Shown in pieces: positions 19,579 through 31,100 of a stretch of DNA of 64,000 nt; position 1 is the stretch's first letter; each line of letters begins with the position of its first letter. The translations under genes were made by a program, and so were the position numbers. The stretch is taken from contig JAJTWR010000311.1 in the NCBI GenBank assembly GCA_021613335.1, positions 1,263,501 to 1,327,500 of the forward strand, given 5' to 3'. The notes under the pieces were generated by a model, which searched no databases, was not told where the DNA came from, and saw nothing but the letters and a program-made list of their open reading frames with translations. The stretch comes from Whitmania pigra. Lineage: Eukaryota; Annelida; Clitellata; Hirudinida; Haemopidae.

Positions 19579-20879
19579 GTAACAACAATTCATGGTGATG
19601 ATGAAGATGGTGATGTTGATGCCATTGGAAATGATGAAGATGGTGATGATGGTATTGGTGATGATTACGATGGCGGTGATGGTGGCGATGATGACGATGC
19701 TGACGCAACATTTATTGATCAGAATACAAATGATGATGAAGGGAATTGTTAATTTAATGGCAAATAATTTTGTTTAATGATTACGAAAGGCATGTAAATG
19801 ATCTACTTAAGTGGTTTACTCACGAAATTGTTGTCAAATTATTACTTAATTTTAGTAGATATATCTTTAAAATCCGCAATTTCAATGTTTTAAATATTTC
19901 TCTAAAACCGAACAGTTTTTAAAGTCAACTTTATTTCAAAATTAATAATATGGTTTTTCCGGACTACAACAAAATTCAGATTACGATATTATTTAAAAAT
20001 TATTTCGTTGGTCCTTGTTTTTACAAAATTCTAAAATTAAATAGCTCTAAAAACTAAATACTAGAAATAATGTAATGAGTAACCAATTAAGTCCATGTTT
20101 GCAACGACGCGAGCATTTGATTGGTATGTGGTCTAACGAAGAACCCCGAATGAGACATCAGGGACCAATAAAAACGAACCTGTTTAGTTTTGGAAGAAAT
20201 ACATACATGCTAATGAGCCTTTAAAGCAATAATATTATTATTGCTATCATTCATGTTAATAACTCATTTGTTACAAAAAATAAGCGAATTCTTATATGTA
20301 ATACAATAATAATATTTTGATGTTAATTAACTTGAACAATAATGAAGTCGGTGAATGAATTGTTATAACAATGAATTATTATAACAAGAACAAAATATCT
20401 AACAATAGATATATAGAACGGATGGACCTTTCAATAATAAATGAAAAATGTGATCGAATTTTCATTGGCTTAACAAGGGCTTGTCGTATGGTAAAATTGG
20501 CCCCAAGGAAAACTAACAATTTATTATCTCTGAGGTGATGCTCATGCAGATGATGATAATGACATGATTACCTGAAGACATAATTAGGTGGTCGAATAAT
20601 TTATATTTAAGATATTAATTTTTTTTATAAAAGTTCATTAATAAAAAAAAAACAAAATTTACAATAAAATTTTACTTGCAGTTACTGTCATTATTTTTAC
20701 ATTTTACATGGATGTTTTAATTCAGTAATTTAAGACTTGAAGTAAATTTTCTGAATTTAACAAATAAATGGCAAAGCATTTAAAAACTTTAAAGTGACCT
20801 TTGAAAGTCTTTTCCAAGAAAGAAGTTTAGAGTAACAAATGTGGAGGAAGGAGTTTTAAGGGAAAAAGAAGCTAAGAAG
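19579..20879. other. Intergenic or intronic AT-rich sequence
   Basis: Begins with a GATGAT-rich patch (19590-19740) that creates false acidic ORFs. The rest is AT-rich with no coding signal. Confidence 0.5.
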
Positions 20880-20978
20880 TTATTCATTTGTTATTCATTT
20901 GTTATTCATTTGTTATTCATTTGTTATTCATTTGTTATTCATTTGTTATTCATTTGTTATTCATTTGTTATTCATTTG
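20880..20978. repeat. Minisatellite, 11-bp unit, nine perfect copies
   Basis: TTATTCATTTG repeated nine times without a single mismatch (99 bp). Perfect identity suggests recent expansion. Confidence 0.95.
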
Positions 20979-22179
20979 TTTCTTTGATCAGAAATGTTAG
21001 CAGCTTTTGTTTGACGTTCAAATGAATGTTTCGATGTGATTTGAGAATAAAACAAAATGAAATCAACTTCAGATGTCAGGAGTTTCCATGGTTGACGAAA
21101 TGAAGGAAGACCGGATGAATAAATAGTTGAATGGATGGTTAACTAAGCGGATGCATAGATGAATGGTTAAATGGATAGAAACTAAATGGATGGATTGATA
21201 AACGGATGGAAGGAGGAATAAGTGGAGGGAACAATGGCGCCACAAAAAAGATGAAATCACGAAACTAAATGGATTGAACTTTATTCCATGCAATGTTTAA
21301 TAAAGGAGTAGAAATATGAAACTGGTGCAGTATTTACGTCGTGCAATGATATTTGAAATATCGAGGAGAGAGTGAGCGTAAAAGAGAGAGGATGTGGCTT
21401 GCATGTCCCGATACGAGACCATGCTGTTGCTACAATCAATAAGTTCACCGGATCATATTCTGACCTCCGCTTTTTCTTCAAACATCTGTCATTCTATTCT
21501 TGCTTTAAAGGTTTTTCGTTTTAATTTTTAGTACTTTTTTAAAAAACACTTTTAATATGATTTGCTTTTTTTGAAAATAATAATTATAATATTTAATGGC
21601 TTTAAATTCGTACCAATTAAAACGTTGGACGCATTCGTTCATTTTGAATATTTAATTCATCTGTTGTCTTGGAAACAAAGGTGCACAACATTTGATAATT
21701 ATATAATATTGACATAATGTTAATCCGTTTTTAACATTAATATTAATGATTATAATAGGTGAATTATATCGCTAGTAATTAATTTGTGTAGTTGATGTAA
21801 TGTAGGATAATTGTTTGTTTATATTGATTTAAGAAAATATTCATTTTGTAATGTCACAATGACCTTGCATATTTTCATAACTAAGCCTTCACTTGGGAGT
21901 GCCTAAGTGCAATGAACAAACAGATTTAATCGTTTCAAATGGTAACAACTTGGCAAATAATAATTAATGTGAAAATAGATGATTAATGATAAAATATAAA
22001 AAGTTACAAATTTTTTGATAGTAACATTTATAACTATGACAACAATACAACAACATTCTGAATATAATCTTTTACAACAAACATGAACACTTATAAGGAA
22101 TATTATTAATCCTGAATAATTGCAAGAGATTGGACGGCATTTACAAGGATGGCTTAAGATGCATGAACATAAAAGATGC
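20979..22179. other. AT-rich stretch with GGATG-type simple repeats
   Basis: Degenerate GGATGAATGG-like repeats at 21110-21220; otherwise no gene signal. Confidence 0.5.
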
Positions 22180-22346
22180 ATGAATGAATGAATGAATGAA
22201 TGAATGAATGAATGAATGAATGAATGAATGAATGAATGAATGAATGAATGAATGAATGAATGAATGAATAAATGAATGAATAAATGAATGAACGAACGAA
22301 CGAACGAACGAATGAATGAATGAATGAATTAATTAATGATTGAATG
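22180..22346. repeat. (ATGA)n microsatellite
   Basis: About 167 bp of TGAA units, with a short AACG-variant block at 22290-22312. Confidence 0.95.
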
Positions 22347-22435
22347 CGTAATGGTCTTTAAAGTGGCTCAAATTTGTTCATGAATTTCAATATCACTGAC
22401 GATGCTGCGATAATATCTAGAATGCATTGATGTAC

Positions 22436-22520
22436 ACAGTACACCGATGTGGAGGACGTATGGATGCTCCCGATGCATGGATATACGCAGTGCATGGATG
22501 CACCGATGCATATCTGTACG
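22436..22520. repeat. GATGCATG-type degenerate repeat
   Basis: Units such as cgatgcatggat and accgatg recur loosely. Similar text appears at 35221-35321. ORFs over it in several frames are by-products. Confidence 0.6.
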
Positions 22521-22704
22521 GCAGCATGCACACCTCTTCTCGAGTCGTACATGTTCCTTCTTCTGGTGCGCTATGACTGGAGTTTGTTTATTTTCCTCAT
22601 CTCCTTGTACGCCTTCCAACGATGGAAATCTTTGCCATGAATTTAAAAGCAGATCTCAGGAGGATAATTTCTTGAAAGGATGTTTTTATCTTGTCGCTTG
22701 AATC

Positions 22705-23188
22705 ATGGGAGATCAGGCTTTGAATAGAAACTATGACAACATGCCATTTAACAACAACAACAATAACAGCAACAGCAACAATAACAACAACATTTACACT
22801 GTTTACAAAAACAAGCACTTCAACGATAATTTCAACAATTCCGATCCATCCTGTTTCATCTCAGAAGAGCAGGAATTTATTGAGCTTCTCCCAACGGCTT
22901 CCTTTCTTTCTTCTGACATTTTTCCAGGAACCACAACCGGAAACGAAACTGCAGTGCATCATCATGAACAACAACAGCAACAGCAAAAACAGCAACAACA
23001 ACAACAACAACGCCATCACCACAACTATCAATACCAACAACAGCAACAGCAGCAACAACACCACCAACAACAACAACAACAACAGGCTGACATCTCTTCT
23101 TCTTGTGCAAATTCAGAAGGAAAGGATAGGCACTCAACGGAACTTATCGGAAGTGAATCTGCAAACGAATCAAATGGAAATGATTCAG
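22705..23188 (+). CDS. Exon 1 of the Q/N/H-rich protein gene
   Basis: 484 nt, ends in phase 1 at donor g|gtaattgg. CAA/CAG/CAC tracts keep one frame open for 166 codons; the mirror ORFs on the other frames (poly-T/N, poly-V, poly-L, poly-C) are repeat artefacts. Confidence 0.55.
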
Positions 23189-24040
23189 GTAATTGGTTTA
23201 AATAATTTCGGATTAAGCAATAAAATACTCTTGGTTGGATCAATTAAGCCACTGAATATGAATGATTGTATCAATTAAATTAATAAACCTTAATAGCTTG
23301 ATTAATTGAATAGTATTAATATATTGAATATATTAATTAGATATTTCCAGTTATTTGTAAATAAAATTTTTATTAATTATTAATTGTGCTTAAGTTTCCC
23401 TCTGTGAAAATAATAAATTAAACTCTAATAAATAAATTAATAATCTTTTATCATTTAACAAATTACCACCTAAACCTTTAAAAACGTTATCTAACTAATT
23501 AACGTCGTTCAAACGAAATGAGTAAAACATAAATCTAAAAATAGGAGATAAAATAGGTTTAAAATGATTTTAATTGTCTGTAATCCATCTGTAACTGTTA
23601 TCATTATCTTTAAAACCCAACAACATGAAACTCAACTATTGTGACACGTAAAAACTGAAACAACAACATTAAATTTTAGCATTACTGCGCATTACAACAA
23701 CATCATGACATTCAGGTATTGAACAAGCATGAAGCAATTGAATAATTGAAATAATTAACAATTCTCTAATCCAGAATCCAAACCCCAGTCGGCCTGGTTG
23801 CGTTGGTCACACGAAAGAAGGGCTTCCTACAAGAGAAGAGTGGAAATCATGGAGCAGAGGCATTTCCAGTTGAGGAACAACAGACTTTCATCTCCTGTCA
23901 GGAAAGCTAGGCAGGAGAGCATCAGATTTGTTTCACCTGAACTGAAAAATGTTCACCTGCAAGGAGTTGAGTCTCCAATTCCTGCTTGGACTTCCAACAA
24001 CGGAGCCACTGCAACAGACGATGAAGTTGGTGATTGTTGA
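22705..24040 (+). CDS. Two-exon gene, Q/N/H-rich protein of unknown function
   Basis: The ATG at 22705 has a good context (atcATGG). Exon 1 (22705-23188) encodes 161 residues: N-rich 13-28, an acidic-hydrophobic stretch 53-80 (EEQEFIELLPTASFL), Q/H tracts 90-126, then a Ser/Asn-rich region. Donor ag|gtaatt. Exon 2 (23775-24040 if terminal) joins in phase 1 and reads ESKPQSAWLRWSHERRASYK, a basic segment, ending in DDEVGDC and TGA. A donor-like gttg|gtgatt at 24029 may instead lead to further exons. The product looks like a low-complexity nuclear or cytosolic protein; no domain is recognised. It lies 3.9 kb upstream of the claudin-like gene on the same strand, but phases do not let exon 2 splice directly into that gene's first exon. 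Confidence 0.5.
23775..24040 (+). CDS. Exon 2 of the Q/N/H-rich protein gene
   Basis: Acceptor ttctctaatccag. Phase-1 entry, basic and Trp/Arg-rich (WLRWSHERR, YKRRVEIMEQ), then ends acidic (TDDEVG). The stop is at 24038-24040, or a donor is used at 24029. Composition is far less AT-rich than the neighbours. Confidence 0.55.
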
Positions 24041-27000
24041 TATTTAATTTATAATTAATATTTGCATATTGTAATAATTAATATTTCTAATGTTTTTTTT
24101 TTTAAATTTATTCGAGTAGTAAAAACTCTGAGTTTACTAGAGAACCAAACTAAATGTTTAAGTTAAGTGATTTTTCATGTTTACTTATTAACTTTTCTGT
24201 TTTTGTTTTATAGTTTCGAATATTTTTTATTTTAAATTGTCCTACAAAATGTAAAGAAGTTAAAAATCTAAAATCTCTAATTTATTATTTAGAATTTCTT
24301 TTTCATCTCCTTTGAGAGAATGAAACAAATTGAGTTCATTTTCGTGAAACTTCATTATTTAGTTAATTTAAATCACTATTTTTTTTATCTTCAATCACCT
24401 AATTATTAATTTTAATCACTAATTATTAACTTTAATCACCAATTCATTGATTCCATTTAAGTATTTTAAAAAACAGAATGTGTAAAATCCTACAGATTAT
24501 TCATGAAGTAAAGACATGCGCTTAATGAATTCACTTCATTAGTCTGATTTGTTTTTAATGTTATTAGAACGAATAAAATTTGAAAATGTCTTGTGATGTT
24601 TTGAGCCGAAGTAGCCAACATTTGAATGTACATTGTTGTGTATGCTCCCATAGGTTCTCAGCAACAGCAACAATGAAAATAATTTGTCGATTGCAAAAAT
24701 AGGAAACAAGACAACATGAAAACATGTTCAGCATCGAATCGTAATTGTTTAAAACGACAATGATTGGTGTAAGATTGCTTCCTGAAATAAGCAGTTTCAT
24801 CTCATTAGGCAGGAATGGAAAGTGATGCCTGATGATTGAATTCTCATTAGTGGAACGAAATTCATCTTTTGAGAAAAAATAAACTTTAATTTGAATTTAG
24901 CATGATATCGATAAGACGATATCAAATATTAAATTATTATTAGAACGCAAAAAATAATTGAATTTAATATGAAATATTTTGCACATTTTAGTAATTTTTT
25001 TTGTAAAATCTATTTGTTGCCTACATTCATCATTGATTACTGAAATCCATAAAAATTGCTTTAGCATTAAAAAAGCACTTAAAATGGTTTTCATCGGAAA
25101 GAGGTGAAATTCTGCAAATGAGAATTAAATAGTAATTATAAATTATTGAATAATAATTCAGAATAATTGGACACGCACTAGATTCAACGAACTCTAATAT
25201 AATTGCAAGAACATTTTACAGCAACGGAATTAAAAAAATATTATTTATGAATTTATTTCGAATTGGTTGAAAATGAAAATGATAACAATGCCAACATCAG
25301 CAATTTAGATCCCATTCAACAAAATGAGCTGAATTATTAATAATTAAACATTTGTTATGATTTTATTTACTTTAAAACCATCGTAGATTTATTAGCAGTT
25401 TGGTGGGACCATTAAAGACTAAAGAGAAAACATCAATTAATTTATCCTAGTATTACAAATATTATGTTTGTGATGATGATTATTATTATCACTATTAATT
25501 TCAAAATTTAGTCCTCTTGGCTTTTCAGTCCTCAAAAGAAGAATTCTGAGCACCACCTGAAAAATTCATCCGAGAACTTTTAGGCGAAATGTTGGGAAGC
25601 GCCAAATAAGAAGATTTTCTGCCCTCAAGATTGTAACTTCATTTGTGTAGCGCCACATGATGTCCTGAAATCAACTCCTCTTCCTGCTTGAAGTCCTCAA
25701 TCAACTTTGTTTTCAACTCTCTTTCTCCTGCAACCTTGGTCTTCACATCCTTCGTGCGATTAATTTCGCATTTGCTAATCATAATTAGTGCTTTGTTTAA
25801 TCATTACAGACATCGATTAGCAGGTTTGGATTTTCTCTCAGAAAAGATCAAATCAGGTCAAACGGCTAAAAAAATTCTTCCCTGAGTGCAGCAGAGTACG
25901 TCTAACGATTTATAAACCTCTAAGTAGACGTCAAGTCTTGTTATTTTTCATTGACGTTTGTTTCGAGGTGTGCAAGTGTGCTTATGTCATTTATTGCTTC
26001 AATGCCATGTTACCCCATCAATAGTTGGCTGGCCACCCTGTTAGGACTGAGTAGATATTCAGAGGGTGGCAGTGGGATGGAAATATCACGAAGCACCTGC
26101 TCTGCCGTGGCTTATGATTTCCTGGGTCGTGCCACAAATGCTGCAATTACCATCACTCTTCTTCTTCGAAATTTTTTCAATATTATTACGTAATGATGAT
26201 TGTGGTGGTTATTATCAATTTATTATTATTATTATTATTATAATTATTAACATTATTTTTACATTATAAATATTAAAATCGTTATTATGGTGATGGTGAT
26301 TACCATTATATTATAATTATAGGGAAAATTATTATTTTTCATCCTGTGCGTAACAACCCCTAGGGAGACGATTTCCACAATAAAAACATTTTGAAATATT
26401 GCAAAAACATTGTCAATAACATTAAGAAAAACAGCATTGTTATGCCATGATATCGTAGCAGTACATATTAATTAATATTTTAATGTCACGATAATAATAT
26501 GGCGTCGTAATATTGCAGATCATAATATTATAATGCCGAACAAATTGCTCGGCAGAAGCAGACCAATGATGGAAATGCGTGTTTCATTCGGTTCATTTGC
26601 ATCACATCGCTTCGTATTTCGCCATGGGCTGCGTAGGAAAAATATTCTTTTTTATTGCTCTTCTGCGGTCTTTCGCTTTTAAACTTCAGATTCGATTTGG
26701 TCTCTTTTCTGCCTGAATTCATTTGTTTATTTGTTGACGGAAACCTTATAATCTTTGAGAATGAATTTAAATTTAATTATCACTGAATAGTTTGTAATTA
26801 CAATTATACATTATAAAATATTTAATAACAAATTTTTGTACACTTGAAGTTGTTAGAAATATCTTTAAACGAACAAAACCGAGTCTTATTCTTAAAACAC
26901 TTCTTGATGCAATCATTTTTTGGACAACTGATCATATCGACTTCAGCCAATGCAGGGATGAGACGGCGGAGGGATAGATGGATGGCTGAATGAATGAATG

Positions 27001-27791
27001 AACGAACGAACGAATGACCGAATGACCGAATGAATGAATGAATGATAGATCGACGGATGGATAAATCTTGGGTGGATGGATGATTCCTGGGCACGTGGGC
27101 CTTGAAATGTTAAAGAATTGGGGTTGAATTTGATTGTTGAGCTGACGTATTGGGAGCATTTCTTAAGAGTTAAGTTGACCTATGAGGTTAATTAAAGGTG
27201 CAAGATCATCTATTTTAAGTATTGACTTTTTTTGAAGTATTCTTTTTAAATTCAAGTACGTCAATTAATTTTTATTTAAAATTAAATAATCATTAAAAAG
27301 CCATAAGCCCACATTTTAGAAAAAAGCACATAATAATAATTTCAAATAATTTGTAGTTTAAAAATGTTGCTGTTCTTTTTAATAATGGACTTCTTTTTTC
27401 ATTTGCAACGTGTTTCATCCTCAGGCGATGAATGGATTAGGAGTTTTCTTCATTTTTTTCATTTTATTCCAAAGAATTTATTTGCCATTTGACATTTGTA
27501 TTAAAATAAGTTGAAATTGTTTCGTTTTTATTCATTGTATTTGCATTTAAATTTGCATTTGTATCCATATGTTTTCACAAGTTTTCATTGCGTTATTGAA
27601 ATTGTAGTTCCAGATAACTTGAGATGCTTCTAAATGTTACGTTATGTGTAACAAATTTTAAAATAATTGCGTCATTTAACATGTAATAAAATGTAATTTT
27701 ATGCAAACATTTATTATATTAATATTTGCATTACAAAGATACCGAACGGATTTGAATTCATCACCTTATCATAAAAATATCTTCAATATCT
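24041..27791. other. Intergenic sequence, no gene recognised
   Basis: AT-rich. It contains a simple-repeat patch of AATG/AACG units (26975-27050), an ATT patch (26218-26245) and a possible LINE relic at 26000-26180. An aataaa at about 24572 could serve the gene ending at 24040. Confidence 0.5.
26000..26180 (-). mobile_element. Possible relic of another RLE-type LINE (zinc-knuckle region)
   Basis: The minus strand reads CSICGTTQEIISH (C-x2-C-x8-H), then after a frame change PSEYLLSPNRVASQLLMG. This matches the order knuckle / L-x-P-x-E-Y-x-x-R-x-N-x-V-A seen in the LINE at 7.1 kb (LAPTEYTERHNKVA). The last Cys of the knuckle is lost and stops are present. Short and weak. Confidence 0.35.
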
Positions 27792-27880
27792 TATTCATAG
27801 GAGGATTTATTATTCATAGGAGAATTTATTATTTATAGGAGAATTTATTATTCATAGGAGGATTTATTATTCATAGGAAG
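27792..27880. repeat. Minisatellite, 19-bp unit, about 4.7 copies
   Basis: TATTCATAGGAGGATTTAT with A/G variants, directly upstream of the claudin-like gene's 5' end. It could be part of its promoter or leader. Confidence 0.9.
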
Positions 27881-27948
27881 TGTTCAGCAGTTCTCTGTAC
27901 TCTCCCGCCATCGAGCGCACCATACCGTCGACGATCGCCGAAGCAGCC

Positions 27949-28156
27949 ATGGCAGCCAGCAGACGGAAAAAAGCAGCCAACAACGGGGCCGAGGAAATCG
28001 ACAGAAAGTTGACGCCAGCTCAGTGGAAGGTTTTGACAGCTTACTGGGAGCACAAGACCTTCAAGAAATGCAGAGTCTTAGGCCTCATGCTGTCCACAGT
28101 GGCTCTGGTGACGATGTCCGTGTCTTTTCTCAGTACCCACTGGGTCACTGACGTTG
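27949..28156 (+). CDS. Claudin-like gene, exon 1
   Basis: Encodes the basic N terminus (AASRRKKAANNG), the LTPAQWKVLTAYWEHKTFKK segment and TM1, ending at STHWVTDV. Donor ttg|gtaatt. The frame is open 5' to 27880, but the strong ATG at 27949 is preferred; an upstream acceptor (tgttcagcag) leaves room for a longer 5' transcript. Confidence 0.7.
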
Positions 28157-31100
28157 GTAATTCGCATCCAATGTCTTTTTCATTCTTTGCCAGTGTTTTC
28201 GAATCGATTTATTTTTAAAATATTGCAAAATATTCAAAATATTGTAAAAATTTCTTCGAATGAAAATTTATCAAGCAAAGTAATTTATAAAGTTTTTTTT
28301 ATTTTTGTTCACATCAAACAAATGAACTAAATATTAATGTTATTGTTATTATCAAAACGCATAGTTAAAATTAATTTAAAAATATAATTAATAAATTATT
28401 AATTAATGAAAACAAAATTGTGCAGATCACAAACATTATGGTTTGTCCAAGTTCGGATTGTGGAAGGTTTGTTCGATTCAACACGACAACTGTTCAAGTC
28501 ACAATCTGCAGTTTGATGGTATTATTTATTATTTATTAATTAAAAACTAATAATTATTTATTACTTAATTATTATTTTATTTGGCGATTTCTTTCTAAAA
28601 AAAAATTTAAAATATTATTTATTCGTCGTTATGATTTATTGAAATCGTTAAAAGCATAAACATTCTTTAAAAAATCCTTTGAAAGAACTGAATATTTGAA
28701 CATCTCCTTTAAATTATTTATAACGAATCACCACATTATAACATTAGTATTCTGACCAGGAGGACGATGATGACGACGACGACGACGACGATGATGATGA
28801 TAATGATGATGATGATGATGATGTTGATGATGATGATGATGATGACAGAGACGACGATGATGGTTGCGACACAATTTTGCAGGGCGTCGCATAGCAGTCA
28901 TCTGCCTGGCTTCCTTCCCCATAGTCTTCGATGCAGTGTCCCTGATCTTGGTCCTCTGTGGCATGTGCGCCTCGAACTTGCCAAAGAAGATTTATTATTA
29001 CCACTCTGCGGGAGAAATACATCTACTTTGTGGTTGGTCTTGTCGATGTAACATAAAATTGTGCATTAATATTAGTTTAATAAATTTAGTTAATTATTTT
29101 TAATGATTATGCACTTTATGCAATTATATATAGCGTTCATAATTTGTTTAGATAGCATTCATATTGTTTGCAATATATTAATCTTTAATTTTTATTTACA
29201 CTTTTGTTTGTTGACATTTATTGCTTCATCTCGATAAGATTGTCTTGATTATTTTTATAAGTTTATCCGTTACATTAATCAGGATTTTTATATTTTATTT
29301 ATTTATTTTTTTTTTTTTTATTTATAAGATGCAATTGAAGGGCCCAATTGGACCACTAACACAATCGCGAAAACAACAACAACAACAACAAAAAAACAAA
29401 AGGCGTTGATCAGTTTGTACAGATGCAGCAAATAGATTAAATGTAATTTAAATATTGACTAAAGTCTAAGTCACGTATTATTGAGTTGAAACGGGAGACC
29501 GTGGTTGATCTAACGACATCACCTGGCAATGCGTTCCATGGCTTTACAATTCTATTACAAAAGGAGTATTTAACACTGTCTGTTGAATAATTACTTTGCT
29601 TAAGTTTGAGACAATGTCCTCTTGTTCCTGTGTAGTTTTGTGCAAGGAGGGAATGTATTAGAAAGGTGTTCGTAAAGCCATGAAATATTTTGAAGCCAAG
29701 CGTCAAATCAGCCAAAAATCGCTGCCTCTCCAAGGTTGGAAGCTTGAACAACCTTAGTCTTTCCATATACGTATAAGATGCCACAATAATATCTTAAATA
29801 CTTGTAATAATTAAGTAACATTTATTATTCATAATTTATTTATATAAAGTTATGTTAATGTTACTAATCAAACACGAAAACAATTTAATAAATATTTTTA
29901 TTCGGCAAAGTCTTACTACAAATTAATAATTCAGCGTCATCACTTGCAAACGTTTATAATTTGCATTAATTGTGACACCTTAATTATGATACCATTATTA
30001 TTATTATATAATTATTACTATGAATTATGATCCCATTATTTCTACGTATTAATATATTAATATTATTATGTAATATGGCACTATATTATCAATTTTTAAA
30101 ACATATCATTATACCTGCATTATAATAGTTAAATTTTATGTATTTATTGCAATTATGTATTTTATTACAAATATTTATTATAACAGTTATATTAAGAAGT
30201 ATTTATTATCTTCCATTTTTTATAAATACTTGTACTAGGATGCCATTGATGCAATATCTTTATTGAAATGATTATATTATCTTATTGCAATACCTGTATT
30301 CTGTATTCTGTCACCTGTATTATGAATCAGGTGCGCATTTGTTTCTCGGGATGATCGTGAAGATCCAATTTAGAAGGATGTCAAAGCAAGTAATTAACAA
30401 AAGGTGGTGATGATTATGATGACTATGATGACGATTATGACAGTGGTGCTGATGATGATGATGATGATGATAGCAATGGTGTTGATGCTTTTAATGATAA
30501 TGATTAAATACGTTGTTGTTGCTGCTGCTGATGATGATGATGACGACAGCGACATAGATACGTCCAATAGTAATGATTATGTACGCTGATGTGAATATTG
30601 GATGGAAGATGTTGAACCTGAAAGAAATCGGACCGGAAGTCACGTGTTTGTGTTACTGAATGATCAGTTCATCACAGACTTTTCTTCTGTCTGGCTTCCT
30701 TTTGCGAGCGATGAAAAATAATTTAATTAAAAATAACAATTTATTTTTGTTTAATATTTACAAAATAATACCAAACAACCGATGCCCTTTATTTATTTCA
30801 AGCTGACATGTTTTAGTGATGATGATGATGATGATGATTTTTAAGATAATAATTTTATGTCTTTTTTTTTAAAGTTTCGATTAATGCTTCTTAATTAATT
30901 GCAATAAAGAGTTATATTAATTGATCGTTAACTTTTTAAATTCGTAAATGTTAATTTTGTATGAAATCATCATCATCATCATCATCATCGTCATCATCAT
31001 CGCGCTTATTAATTTTTTTTAAATTTTGATGCAATTAAAATCGTACTATAGATTAAAATGCGTATACCTTTGAAAGATATCCATCTTAGATTAAAGCTAC

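Noticed and set aside
22180..22346. Repeat array considered as a CRISPR
   Set aside because: A simple (ATGA)n microsatellite without spacers, in a eukaryotic setting.
22861..23278. ORFs for poly-V, poly-L, poly-C and poly-T/N proteins around 23 kb
   Set aside because: Shadows of the CAA/CAG tract coding for Q in the chosen frame; only that frame has a good ATG and a working splice junction.
24564..24800. 78-codon minus-strand ORF
   Set aside because: AT-rich, no splice or start context, no motif; chance length for this composition.
28728..29022. Minus-strand His/Arg and Ser-rich ORFs
   Set aside because: They read the GAT/GAC repeat and the antisense of exon 3.
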